Translations under genes and position numbers: made by a program | In this document: piece by piece, positions 1 to 5,425 of the stretch | How the letters are laid out: every line of letters starts with the position of its first letter | How positions within the stretch are numbered: the first letter of the stretch is position 1 | The notes under the pieces: generated by a model | Database searches by the model: none | The model's input: only the letters and a program-made list of their open reading frames with translations | Told to the model about the DNA's origin: nothing | From: an uncultured Flavobacteriales bacterium | GTDB taxonomy: Bacteria > Bacteroidota > Bacteroidia > Flavobacteriales > Vicingaceae | DNA: 6,392 nt | Assembly (NCBI GenBank): GCA_913052515.1 | Contig: CAJXFJ010000109.1 | Span: 1 to 6,392 of the forward strand | Direction: 5' to 3'

Positions 1-86
1 GTGAAAGTAAACCAATTGCTTCTAATGACACGGATGAAGGTCGTTCAAAAAATAGAAGAACTGAATTTGTAATTCTGTCTAAGTAA
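1..86 (+). CDS. OmpA-family protein, C-terminal end (partial)
   Basis: The frame whose first complete codon is at base 3 is open from the window edge to the TAA at 84-86. It encodes about 27 residues ending in the signature C-terminus of OmpA-like peptidoglycan-binding domains: ESKPIASNDTDEGR, then SKNRRTEFVIL. In this family the Asp of the 'NDT..GR' segment and an Arg of 'NRR' bind diaminopimelate in peptidoglycan, anchoring an outer-membrane or periplasmic protein to the cell wall. The rest of the protein lies to the left, so overall length and extra domains (for example WD40-like or TPR repeats, common in Bacteroidota OmpA proteins) cannot be judged. No terminator hairpin is visible between its stop and the next gene, 39 bases away. 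Assignment rests on the short motif alone but is quite distinctive. Confidence 0.82.
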   Translation, partial: ESKPIASNDTDEGRSKNRRTEFVILSK

Positions 87-106
87 CTAAGAAACCATTA
101 CTTTTG
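74..106 (+). promoter_or_regulatory. Candidate promoter of the DUF4920 lipoprotein gene
   Basis: TACTTTTG at 99-106 matches the Bacteroidota -7 consensus TAnnTTTG exactly. A weak -33 element, TCTG (74-77, consensus TTTG), lies 21 bases upstream. The predicted transcript start near 113 leaves a leader of about 13 bases before the ATG at 126. The -33 element overlaps the end of the upstream OmpA-family gene. Assigned from consensus matching only. Confidence 0.4.
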
Positions 107-125
107 CCCTCTTAAATTATTTAAA

Positions 126-653
126 ATGAAAAGATCAATCTTATTATTATTTGCATCAGTATTTGTATTTGCTGTAGCATGTAACCAAGCTGAAAAGCAA
201 ACAGAAACCACTCAAGAAGAACTTACTGAAGTAAAGGAAGAAGTAACTGAAATGGAAGCGGATAGCGTTCATTTTGGAGAATTAATTGACGAAGAAGGTG
301 CTTTGACAATTGATGAATTCGCTATGAAAATGGAAGGCCAAGACACTTTAGAAGTGAAAATTTTGGCAGTAGCTACCGACGTTTGTCAGAAAAAAGGATG
401 TTGGATGAAAGTTCAAACAGCTGATGGCGGTGATATGAGAATCCGTTTTAAAGACTATGGCTTTTTTGTGCCTAAAGACATTAGTGGAAAGCAAGTGATT
501 TTTGAAGGAATTGCTTACCAAGACACGACTTCTGTAGAAGACTTAAGACATTATGCAGAAGACGGAGGACAATCTCCTGAAGAAATTGCTGCCATCACAG
601 AGCCTGAAATTAAAACATCTTTCTTAGCTCATGGTGTATTGATTAAGAATTAA
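126..653 (+). CDS. DUF4920 domain lipoprotein
   Basis: This 175-residue protein begins with a lipoprotein signal peptide: MKRS, a hydrophobic core, and the lipobox AVAC with Cys19 as the lipidated residue. A Glu/Thr-rich acidic linker (about 22-48) follows, then a globular domain (about 49-175) that I recognise as DUF4920. Its diagnostic segments are VCQKKGCWMKV (about 86-96), giving a CX4C pair at Cys87 and Cys92, then RIRFKDYGFFVPKD (about 105-118), and the RHYAEDGG segment around His142. The family has no established function. The conserved Cys pair and His suggest metal binding or redox chemistry in the periplasm, but this is inference. The lipoprotein sorting position after Cys19 is Asn, with no obvious surface-export signal. 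The gene is monocistronic as far as seen, with its own TAnnTTTG promoter and a strong terminator 18 bases after the stop. There is no Shine-Dalgarno; the leader is A/T-rich. Confidence 0.87.
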   Translation: MKRSILLLFASVFVFAVACNQAEKQTETTQEELTEVKEEVTEMEADSVHFGELIDEEGALTIDEFAMKMEGQDTLEVKILAVATDVCQKKGCWMKVQTADGGDMRIRFKDYGFFVPKDISGKQVIFEGIAYQDTTSVEDLRHYAEDGGQSPEEIAAITEPEIKTSFLAHGVLIKN

Positions 654-670
654 TCAAAAAGATACAAAAC

Positions 671-699
671 AAAAAACCACGCCGAGGCGTGGTTTTTTT
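671..699. terminator. Bidirectional intrinsic terminator between convergent genes
   Basis: A 12-bp stem pairs bases 671-682 (AAAAAACCACGC) with 687-698 (GCGTGGTTTTTT) around a CGAG loop at 683-686. The stem ends in a T-run on the plus strand and, read the other way, also in a T-run. It lies between the plus-strand DUF4920 gene (stop at 653) and the minus-strand usp gene (stop at 722), so it can end both transcripts. Confidence 0.88.
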
Positions 700-721
700 A
701 TGTCTATTATTTTCTAATCTT

Positions 722-1525
722 TTATTCGGGTATCACTAAAACAGGTAAGTCTGCGTGCATAACTGCTTTTCTAGAATCACTGGCATTAAAAAAGCGTTCC
801 CAAAAAGTTTGTTTATGTCTAAGTAAAACCAATAATCCTTTTTGATCTTCTATTCCCTTTTTTAGTCCTTCTTCATAATTCTCGCCATGACATTCATGAA
901 TGTCAATTTTAAAACCATCAAATAAAGCTTTTAATTGATCCCAATTTTGCAAAGGACCTTCTTCGTTTATTCTAACATGCATAGCACGAATAGGAAGATC
1001 ATGTTTTAAGGCATATTTTTTAATCGTTTCCGCAGCCTTTTCAGGATAACTTTTGCCATCATAGCTAATAATTACTTCTTCAATATCTTTATCTAAATAA
1101 TGCTCAGGAATGACAAAAAGTGGATGTTTTAAAGCTCTCATCATACTAACTGTGCTACTTCCAATCAAAACCTCTTTTACGCCTGATGCGCCTTTAGTTC
1201 CCATAACCAAGCAATCCGCATTTTCATCAAAGGCAAGAATGGTAGATTGCTCTGAAAAATCTCCTTGAGCTAATCGACTTTCGAAAGTAATTTGACGTTC
1301 CTTAAAGCGCTCGTTCAATTTTTCAGTAAAAGCCTCCATATCTTGTTCGGCTTGCTTTTTTATTTCATCCATCAGATAAAATAAGCCACTTGTTCCTCCA
1401 TGAGGAATATCGTAGACATGAATTAAGACGTATCGGCTATTAGCTGTACCTAAATGATTTACAGCGAAATCTGCTGCCATTAACGCATTCTGAGAAAAAT
1501 CAGTTGGAATTAAAATGGTTTGCAT
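722..1525 (-). CDS. Universal stress protein, tandem Usp domains
   Basis: A cytoplasmic protein of 267 residues with two UspA-type alpha/beta domains: about 1-140, opening with MQTILIPTDFS, and about 148-267, opening with EEVIISYDG and closing with LPVLVIPE. The first domain carries an intact nucleotide-binding signature G-x2-G-x9-G-S (Gly109, Gly112, Gly122, Ser123), so ATP binding is likely. In the second domain the matching stretch (about 231-255, LLVLLRHKQ... ) has lost these glycines and probably does not bind nucleotide; it may serve for dimerisation. Tandem Usp proteins of this length are common in Bacteroidota and are usually linked to survival of starvation or low oxygen; no specific role can be read here. 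The gene is transcribed divergently from the Crp/Fnr regulator across a 144-base gap. I found no GTAAC-N4-GTTAC site there, so it is not an obvious member of that regulon. The start ATG is the first codon of a canonical Usp N-terminus, which supports it. Confidence 0.93.
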   Translation of the reverse strand: MQTILIPTDFSQNALMAADFAVNHLGTANSRYVLIHVYDIPHGGTSGLFYLMDEIKKQAEQDMEAFTEKLNERFKERQITFESRLAQGDFSEQSTILAFDENADCLVMGTKGASGVKEVLIGSSTVSMMRALKHPLFVIPEHYLDKDIEEVIISYDGKSYPEKAAETIKKYALKHDLPIRAMHVRINEEGPLQNWDQLKALFDGFKIDIHECHGENYEEGLKKGIEDQKGLLVLLRHKQTFWERFFNASDSRKAVMHADLPVLVIPE

Positions 1526-1616
1526 GGTCTATTTCAATTTATGCCATAAAGATGAGAAAGAATTGGAGATTTTTTGAATGATTCAGGTTAAATGAAATTT
1601 ATTTTTTCGATTCTAA

Positions 1617-1649
1617 TTTAAATGTCTTTACAAGAATGAATTATCTTCG
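1617..1649 (+). promoter_or_regulatory. Candidate promoter of the Crp/Fnr regulator gene
   Basis: TATCTTCG at 1642-1649 differs from TAnnTTTG at one base. TTTA at 1617-1620, one mismatch from TTTG, lies 21 bases upstream. The predicted start near 1656 gives a leader of about 14 bases to the ATG at 1670. A second similar box (TATCTTAG, 1652-1659) follows as part of an imperfect 10-base direct repeat, so the exact element is uncertain. No GTAAC-type palindrome is present here. Confidence 0.33.
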
Positions 1650-1669
1650 CTTATCTTAGAACAGAACCC

Positions 1670-2302
1670 ATGATTCAAGAGCTAAAAGAGAAGTATGCAG
1701 GAATTTTTGAACCTGCATTAATAGAAGAGATTAACCAAGTAGCCACTATTAAAGAGCTTAAAGAAGGTGACCAATTGATGGAAATAGGCAATTTTATTCG
1801 TTCTATGCCTTTGTTGCTAGAAGGGGCAGTGAAAGTATTACGTGAAGATGAAAATGGAGATGAATTATTACTTTATTTTATAGAAGGAGGTGAAACTTGT
1901 GCAATGACTATAACTTGTTGTTTAGGCAATACGCGATCTGAAGTGAGAGCAATTGCTGAAAAGGATACAAGTATGATTATGCTCCCAGTTCAAAAAATGC
2001 AAAGCTGGATGGACCAATATAGCAGTTGGAGAAACTTTATCTTAAATAGTTACCAAGCAAGAATGATGGAGCTTTTGAATACCATTGATAAAATTGCTTT
2101 CCTTAAAATGGATGAACGATTGCTTGCTTATTTAAAGGAAAAGTCGAATGTCTCTGATGATGACTTTATTCGAAGCACCCACCAAGAAATAGCTTATGAG
2201 TTACATACTTCTAGAGTTGTGATTTCACGCTTATTGAAACGCTTGGAAAATGATGGATACATTGAATTACATAGAAATAAGATTAAAGTCATTGCTCTGT
2301 AA
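1670..2302 (+). CDS. Crp/Fnr-family transcriptional regulator with Cys cluster in sensor domain
   Basis: A 210-residue cytoplasmic DNA-binding protein. Residues about 5-110 form a cyclic-nucleotide-binding-like beta-roll (MEIG 37-40, LLLEGAVKV about 48-56, FIEGGE 70-75). A long dimerisation helix covers about 110-145. The C-terminal winged helix-turn-helix covers about 150-210, with HTH core THQEIAYELHTSR (170-182) and recognition helix SRVVISRLLKRLE (181-193). The recognition helix keeps Arg182 and Arg187 (E. coli CRP R180 and R185), but the Glu that both CRP and FNR use is Val183. The phosphate-binding cassette is atypical: GE (74-75) and RS (89-90) remain, but the loop between them is about four residues longer than in CRP and holds all the protein's cysteines (C77, C83, C84; C-x5-C-C). 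It lacks FNR's N-terminal Fe-S cysteines. I infer that it activates the adjacent sulfur genes through GTAAC-N4-GTTAC sites; the signal (persulfide, redox or a nucleotide) is unknown. Its stop codon lies inside the first such site. Confidence 0.9.
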   Translation: MIQELKEKYAGIFEPALIEEINQVATIKELKEGDQLMEIGNFIRSMPLLLEGAVKVLREDENGDELLLYFIEGGETCAMTITCCLGNTRSEVRAIAEKDTSMIMLPVQKMQSWMDQYSSWRNFILNSYQARMMELLNTIDKIAFLKMDERLLAYLKEKSNVSDDDFIRSTHQEIAYELHTSRVVISRLLKRLENDGYIELHRNKIKVIAL

Positions 2303-2312
2303 CTCAAGTTAC
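2299..2312 (+). promoter_or_regulatory. Candidate Crp/Fnr operator 1, upstream of tauE
   Basis: GTAACTCAAGTTAC is a perfect inverted repeat GTAAC-N4-GTTAC (6-bp arms here, since T and A flank the central CA). It overlaps the TAA stop of the regulator gene (2300-2302). Its centre (2305.5) is 36.5 bases upstream of the final G of the TACATTTG box at 2335-2342. The same palindrome recurs at 3165 and 6340. Binding by the neighbouring regulator is inferred. Confidence 0.68.
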
Positions 2313-2334
2313 TTCTGCTTCAATTATAAGCTTA

Positions 2335-2342
2335 TACATTTG
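2335..2342 (+). promoter_or_regulatory. -7 element of the tauE promoter
   Basis: TACATTTG is an exact TAnnTTTG match. Transcription would begin near 2349, only about 8 bases before the ATG at 2357. No good TTTG -33 element exists; the downstream GTTAC half of operator 1 covers that region, as expected for an activator-dependent promoter. Confidence 0.5.
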
Positions 2343-2356
2343 AGCAAATTTTAGCT

Positions 2357-3157
2357 ATGGATATATTTACTTTACTAGGCTATATAGGAGCCATTATAAT
2401 AGGCGTGGTTTTAGGACTAATCGGAGGTGGAGGTTCAATTATAACTGTTCCCATATTTGTCTATTTGCTTGGAATTAACCCAGTGATGGCTACTGCCTAT
2501 TCTTTGTTTGTAGTTGGAAGTACGGCTTTAGTAGGAACAATAAGAAACTTACCTAAAAAACAGGTAGATGTAAAAACAGGAGCTGTTTTTGCAATACCAG
2601 CACTTTTAGCTGTTTACTTAACCCGCAAGTTTTTGGTGCCTGCCATACCCAATGAATTATTTACTATTTCAAATTTTACAGTAAGCAAAGAGCTTGGCAT
2701 TATGGTCTTTTTTGCCCTGATTATGCTATTGGCAGCAATTTCGATGATACGGAACAAGCGAAAAGATGAAGGAGTAGAAACCGAAATCTCTTACAATTAC
2801 CCAATGATTTTATTAGAAGGCGCATTGGTTGGCTTACTTACAGGTATTGTGGGTGCAGGTGGAGGATTCCTAATTATTCCTGCTTTAGTATTATTAGCAA
2901 AGCTGCCCATGAAAAAAGCAGTTGCTACCTCATTAATGATTATTGCAGTTAAATCTTTAATTGGATTTATTGGTGATGTAGAGAATCTGTCCATCGATTG
3001 GGCTTTTTTACTTTCTTTCACCACACTTTCAATAGTTGGTATTTTCTTGGGCATTTATATGAATAAATTCATCAATGGGAAGAAGTTAAAGTCTGCCTTT
3101 GGGTGGTTTGTTTTGCTTATGGGTATTTACATTATTTTAAAAGAGCTAAGCATCTAA
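2357..3157 (+). CDS. TauE/SafE-family sulfite/sulfur-anion exporter
   Basis: A 266-residue inner-membrane protein made of two related halves, with about eight predicted membrane segments (about 5-25, 28-40, 43-62, 74-90, 113-131, 150-182, 188-205, 217-235, 247-264; borders approximate). Each half carries the family's Gly-rich re-entrant motif: GLIGGGGSIITVP (20-32) with NPVMATAYSLF (41-51), and GIVGAGGGFLIIP (163-175) with PMKKAVATSL (184-193). The family moves sulfite, sulfoacetate, thiosulfate or related anions, probably driven by the ion gradient. The next gene makes sulfite and thiosulfate from persulfide, so export of one of these is the most economical role; substrate is inferred. TauE sits in the Staphylococcus cst sulfide operon in a comparable place. 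The gene has its own operator and promoter between it and the regulator gene, and no terminator separates it from the dioxygenase gene. The start is the first ATG after the -7 box; no Shine-Dalgarno is seen. Confidence 0.92.
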   Translation: MDIFTLLGYIGAIIIGVVLGLIGGGGSIITVPIFVYLLGINPVMATAYSLFVVGSTALVGTIRNLPKKQVDVKTGAVFAIPALLAVYLTRKFLVPAIPNELFTISNFTVSKELGIMVFFALIMLLAAISMIRNKRKDEGVETEISYNYPMILLEGALVGLLTGIVGAGGGFLIIPALVLLAKLPMKKAVATSLMIIAVKSLIGFIGDVENLSIDWAFLLSFTTLSIVGIFLGIYMNKFINGKKLKSAFGWFVLLMGIYIILKELSI

Positions 3158-3164
3158 CTGAAAA

Positions 3165-3178
3165 GTAACTTTAGTTAC
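3165..3178 (+). promoter_or_regulatory. Candidate Crp/Fnr operator 2, upstream of the persulfide dioxygenase gene
   Basis: GTAACTTTAGTTAC is a perfect GTAAC-N4-GTTAC palindrome in the 84-base gap after tauE. Its centre (3171.5) lies 36.5 bases upstream of the last G of the TAACTTTG box at 3201-3208, the identical distance seen at tauE. That places it near -43 relative to the predicted start, the class II activator position. Confidence 0.7.
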
Positions 3179-3200
3179 GTATTTTGAACTTCTGGAGGCT

Positions 3201-3208
3201 TAACTTTG
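3201..3208 (+). promoter_or_regulatory. -7 element of the persulfide dioxygenase promoter
   Basis: TAACTTTG matches TAnnTTTG exactly. The predicted start near 3215 gives a leader of about 27 bases to the ATG at 3242. The only nearby TTTG (3183-3186) is 14 bases away, too close for a normal -33 element, so this promoter probably relies on the activator at 3165-3178. Confidence 0.5.
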
Positions 3209-3241
3209 TGATAGTTTAACTGATATTTAGAAATAGAAGAT

Positions 3242-4648
3242 ATGAAAGTAGAACAAATATATACAGGCTGTTTAGCGCAAGGAGCTTACTACATTGAAAG
3301 CGAAGGAGAAGTGGCTATCATAGACCCTTTGAGAGAAGTAAAGCCATACATGGAAAAGACGGAGAAAAATGGGGCTAAAATCAAGTATATTTTTGAAACC
3401 CATTTTCATGCAGACTTTGTTAGTGGACATCTTACCCTAGCAAAGCAAAGTGGTGCAACTATTATTTACGGCCCAACTGCTAAAACAAATTTTGATGCTT
3501 TAATTGCTGAAGATCAGCAAGAATTTAAATTAGGGGCGGTAACCATTAAAGTATTACACACACCGGGTCATACCATGGAGAGCACCACCTATTTATTGAA
3601 AGATGAAAACGGAAAAGATGTCGCCATATTTACCGGTGATACCTTGTTTTTAGGGGATGTAGGGAGACCTGATTTGGCACAAAAAGCGGCAAGTTTAACA
3701 CAAGAAGAGTTGGCTGCTACTTTATACAAAAGTCTCAGAACACAGATTATGCCTTTGGCAGATGATGTAACCGTTTATCCTGGTCATGGGGCAGGCTCAG
3801 CTTGCGGTAAAAACATGATGAAAGAAACGGTGGACACTTTGGGTAATCAAAAGAAGATGAATTATGCCTTAAGAGCAGATATGACTGAAGATGAATTTGT
3901 GAAGGAAGTAACCGATGGATTGTTGCCTCCTCCGCAATACTTTCCGCAAAATGTGCAAATGAACAAAGAGGGCTATCAAGATATTGATGAAATTTTGAGT
4001 AAGGGTACTCAAGCACTTTCACCTGAAGCTTTTGAAGCAGCTGCTAATGAAACGGATGCTGTTATTCTAGATGTTAGGCATCAAAGTGAATTTGTGCAAG
4101 GACATATTCCAAGGTCAATTTTTATTGGTTTAGATGGTGACTTTGCTCCTTGGGTAGGGGCTTTAATAGCAGATGTAAAACAACCCATACTTTTAATTAC
4201 TCCTGAAGGAAGAGAAGAGGAAGCTGTTACAAGACTTTCAAGAGTTGGTTTTGATAATACCTTAGGTTTTTTAGCGGGAGGGTTTGAAGCTTGGAAGGCG
4301 GAGAAGGAATACGATACAATGAGTTCAATTCCGGCCGATGAGTTTGCAAGTAATTACGAAGAAAATATGCCGATTATTGACGTTCGAAAAGAATCCGAAT
4401 TCAAAGCTGAACACTTAGACAAAGCGACTAACATTCCCTTGAGTTTTGTAAATGAGCATTTGGCTGAATTGCCTAAAGAGGTTAGTTTTTATGTGCATTG
4501 TGCCGGTGGCTATCGCTCTGTAATTGCTGGTTCAATTTTAAAGTCTCGTGGAGTTCACAATTTAATAAATGTGGAAGGTGGATTTGGAGCTTTGAAAAAC
4601 ACCAATTTAAAAACGACAGATTATGTTTGTCCCAGCAGTGTGAAATAA
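3242..4648 (+). CDS. CstB-like persulfide dioxygenase-sulfurtransferase (MBL + two rhodanese domains)
   Basis: 468 residues, no signal peptide, so cytoplasmic. Domain 1 (about 1-230) is an ETHE1/Blh-type metallo-beta-lactamase fold: HFHADFVSGH (54-63), TPGH (107-110), TGD (131-133), GRPD (141-144) and YPGHG (179-183). By analogy with ETHE1 the mononuclear iron ligands are His54 is a second-shell or first ligand candidate, with His110 and Asp133 completing the set. Domain 2 (about 255-360) is a rhodanese fold whose active-site position (LLITPEGR, 317-324) has no Cys: a pseudo-rhodanese. Domain 3 (about 362-460) is an active-type rhodanese with loop CAGGYR (Cys420 to Arg425). This order, plus the extra Cys188 in GAGSACGK, matches the Staphylococcus CstB plan. 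The family oxidises low-molecular-weight persulfide with O2 to sulfite; the rhodanese then combines sulfite with persulfide sulfur to give thiosulfate. The gene follows tauE, has its own operator and promoter, and ends at a strong terminator. Orthology to CstB, rather than convergent fusion, is inferred. Confidence 0.9.
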   Translation: MKVEQIYTGCLAQGAYYIESEGEVAIIDPLREVKPYMEKTEKNGAKIKYIFETHFHADFVSGHLTLAKQSGATIIYGPTAKTNFDALIAEDQQEFKLGAVTIKVLHTPGHTMESTTYLLKDENGKDVAIFTGDTLFLGDVGRPDLAQKAASLTQEELAATLYKSLRTQIMPLADDVTVYPGHGAGSACGKNMMKETVDTLGNQKKMNYALRADMTEDEFVKEVTDGLLPPPQYFPQNVQMNKEGYQDIDEILSKGTQALSPEAFEAAANETDAVILDVRHQSEFVQGHIPRSIFIGLDGDFAPWVGALIADVKQPILLITPEGREEEAVTRLSRVGFDNTLGFLAGGFEAWKAEKEYDTMSSIPADEFASNYEENMPIIDVRKESEFKAEHLDKATNIPLSFVNEHLAELPKEVSFYVHCAGGYRSVIAGSILKSRGVHNLINVEGGFGALKNTNLKTTDYVCPSSVK

Positions 4649-4668
4649 TAATTCGAGAATAGTAAATG

Positions 4669-4696
4669 AAAGGGTCGGCTAATGCCGGCCTTTTTT
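4669..4696 (+). terminator. Intrinsic terminator after the persulfide dioxygenase gene
   Basis: An 11-bp stem pairs 4669-4679 (AAAGGGTCGGC) with 4684-4694 (GCCGGCCTTTT), with two G-T pairs, around a TAAT loop and followed by further Ts to 4696. It starts 20 bases after the stop codon and would end the tauE-dioxygenase transcripts. Confidence 0.87.
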
Positions 4697-4720
4697 GTTG
4701 GAAATACTTCATTAATAATA

Positions 4721-4735
4721 AAAGACAACGTCTTT
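4721..4735. repeat. Short inverted repeat upstream of a lipoprotein gene
   Basis: AAAGAC (4721-4726) and GTCTTT (4730-4735) form a 6-bp inverted repeat around AAC, about 30 bases before the lipoprotein start. It could be an operator or a small hairpin in the leader. It has no T-run, does not resemble the GTAAC palindromes and may be chance. Confidence 0.25.
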
Positions 4736-4764
4736 CGTTTTGAAGAAAACCAAATTTACTTTTT

Positions 4765-5424
4765 ATGAAATACTACCTCTTTTCAATGATAATTGCACTT
4801 ACCTTATTTTCTTGTAAAAAGGATGAGGAAAATACTGTTCAAGTAGAAACTCAAAATACCCCTATATCTCCCAACTACTTCCCTTTAGAAGTAGGAAATT
4901 ATTGGGTGTATGAAAACTATTCTGTAGATACTTCAGGGAATGAAACAAACTTGAATAAACAAGATAGTGTAAGAGTTATAAGGGATACAATGGTAAATGG
5001 GAATAGGTATTTTTATATGTATGGTAAAGAATATCCGACTAACTATGAAGATAGAGGGTGGTTTAGAGACTCCAGTGGGTATTTAGTTTCACTTGGATAT
5101 CAATCTAAGTTAAACTTTGTAAACTTCTCAGATACCTTAGATGACTTTATCAATTACACATCTAATGGAGATACCTTACAATATACTTTTTACATGTTAC
5201 ATTTACCTGAAATAAAAACGATTGTTCCGGCAGGAGAGTTTGCTGTCATAGATTACTTAGGTACAACTATTACTTCGGTAGAAGCATTGCAAAAGCTTTA
5301 TGACTACCCTAGATACTCACACCAACAATACGCTGAAAATGTTGGCAAAGTATTTCAAAGTTTTCATTATTCAGCAAGTCCTAATCATATTGAAAAAAGA
5401 CTTGTTCGGTATCGTATTCACTAG
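4765..5424 (+). CDS. Lipoprotein of unknown function ('FPLxVGNYWVY' type)
   Basis: 219 residues with a lipoprotein signal peptide: MKYY, a hydrophobic stretch, then the lipobox LFSC with Cys17 lipidated. The following residues are KKDEEN; an acidic, charged stretch just after the Cys is associated with surface export of lipoproteins in Bacteroidota, so outer-leaflet display is possible. A short linker leads to NYFPLEVGNYWVYENY (37-52), a motif I recognise at the start of many secreted Bacteroidota proteins of unknown function. The rest looks like a single beta-rich domain, rich in Tyr, ending in YAENVGKVFQSF (189-200) and RLVRYRI (212-218), also typical of that group. No catalytic motif is apparent. 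It follows the dioxygenase gene by 116 bases but is separated by a strong terminator and lacks a GTAAC operator, so a link with sulfur metabolism is not supported. It ends one base before the stop of the convergent minus-strand gene. Confidence 0.8.
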   Translation: MKYYLFSMIIALTLFSCKKDEENTVQVETQNTPISPNYFPLEVGNYWVYENYSVDTSGNETNLNKQDSVRVIRDTMVNGNRYFYMYGKEYPTNYEDRGWFRDSSGYLVSLGYQSKLNFVNFSDTLDDFINYTSNGDTLQYTFYMLHLPEIKTIVPAGEFAVIDYLGTTITSVEALQKLYDYPRYSHQQYAENVGKVFQSFHYSASPNHIEKRLVRYRIH

Positions 5425-5425
5425 G

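Noticed and set aside
1641..1660. Tandem imperfect 10-mer TTATCTTCGC/TTATCTTAGA as a regulatory repeat
   Set aside because: Both copies resemble the -7 element and the region is A/T-rich; two copies are too few to support an operator.
2797..3054. Minus-strand open frame of 85 codons
   Set aside because: It lies wholly inside the tauE gene, whose plus-strand product has clear family motifs; the minus-strand translation has no recognisable features.
3747..4022. Minus-strand open frame of 91 codons
   Set aside because: Antisense to the MBL-rhodanese gene across the end of the MBL domain; low-complexity translation rich in His, Ser and Leu, no family resemblance.
4482..4712. Minus-strand open frame of 76 codons
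   Set aside because: Overlaps the catalytic end of the active rhodanese domain and the terminator hairpin, so it is a shadow frame.
4737..4750. GTTTT-GAAG-AAAAC, a 5-4-5 inverted repeat upstream of the lipoprotein gene with the same geometry as the GTAAC operators
   Set aside because: The arms are only A/T tracts apart from the end G and C, differ from GTAAC at two positions per arm, and no -7 box sits at the matching distance before the start codon.
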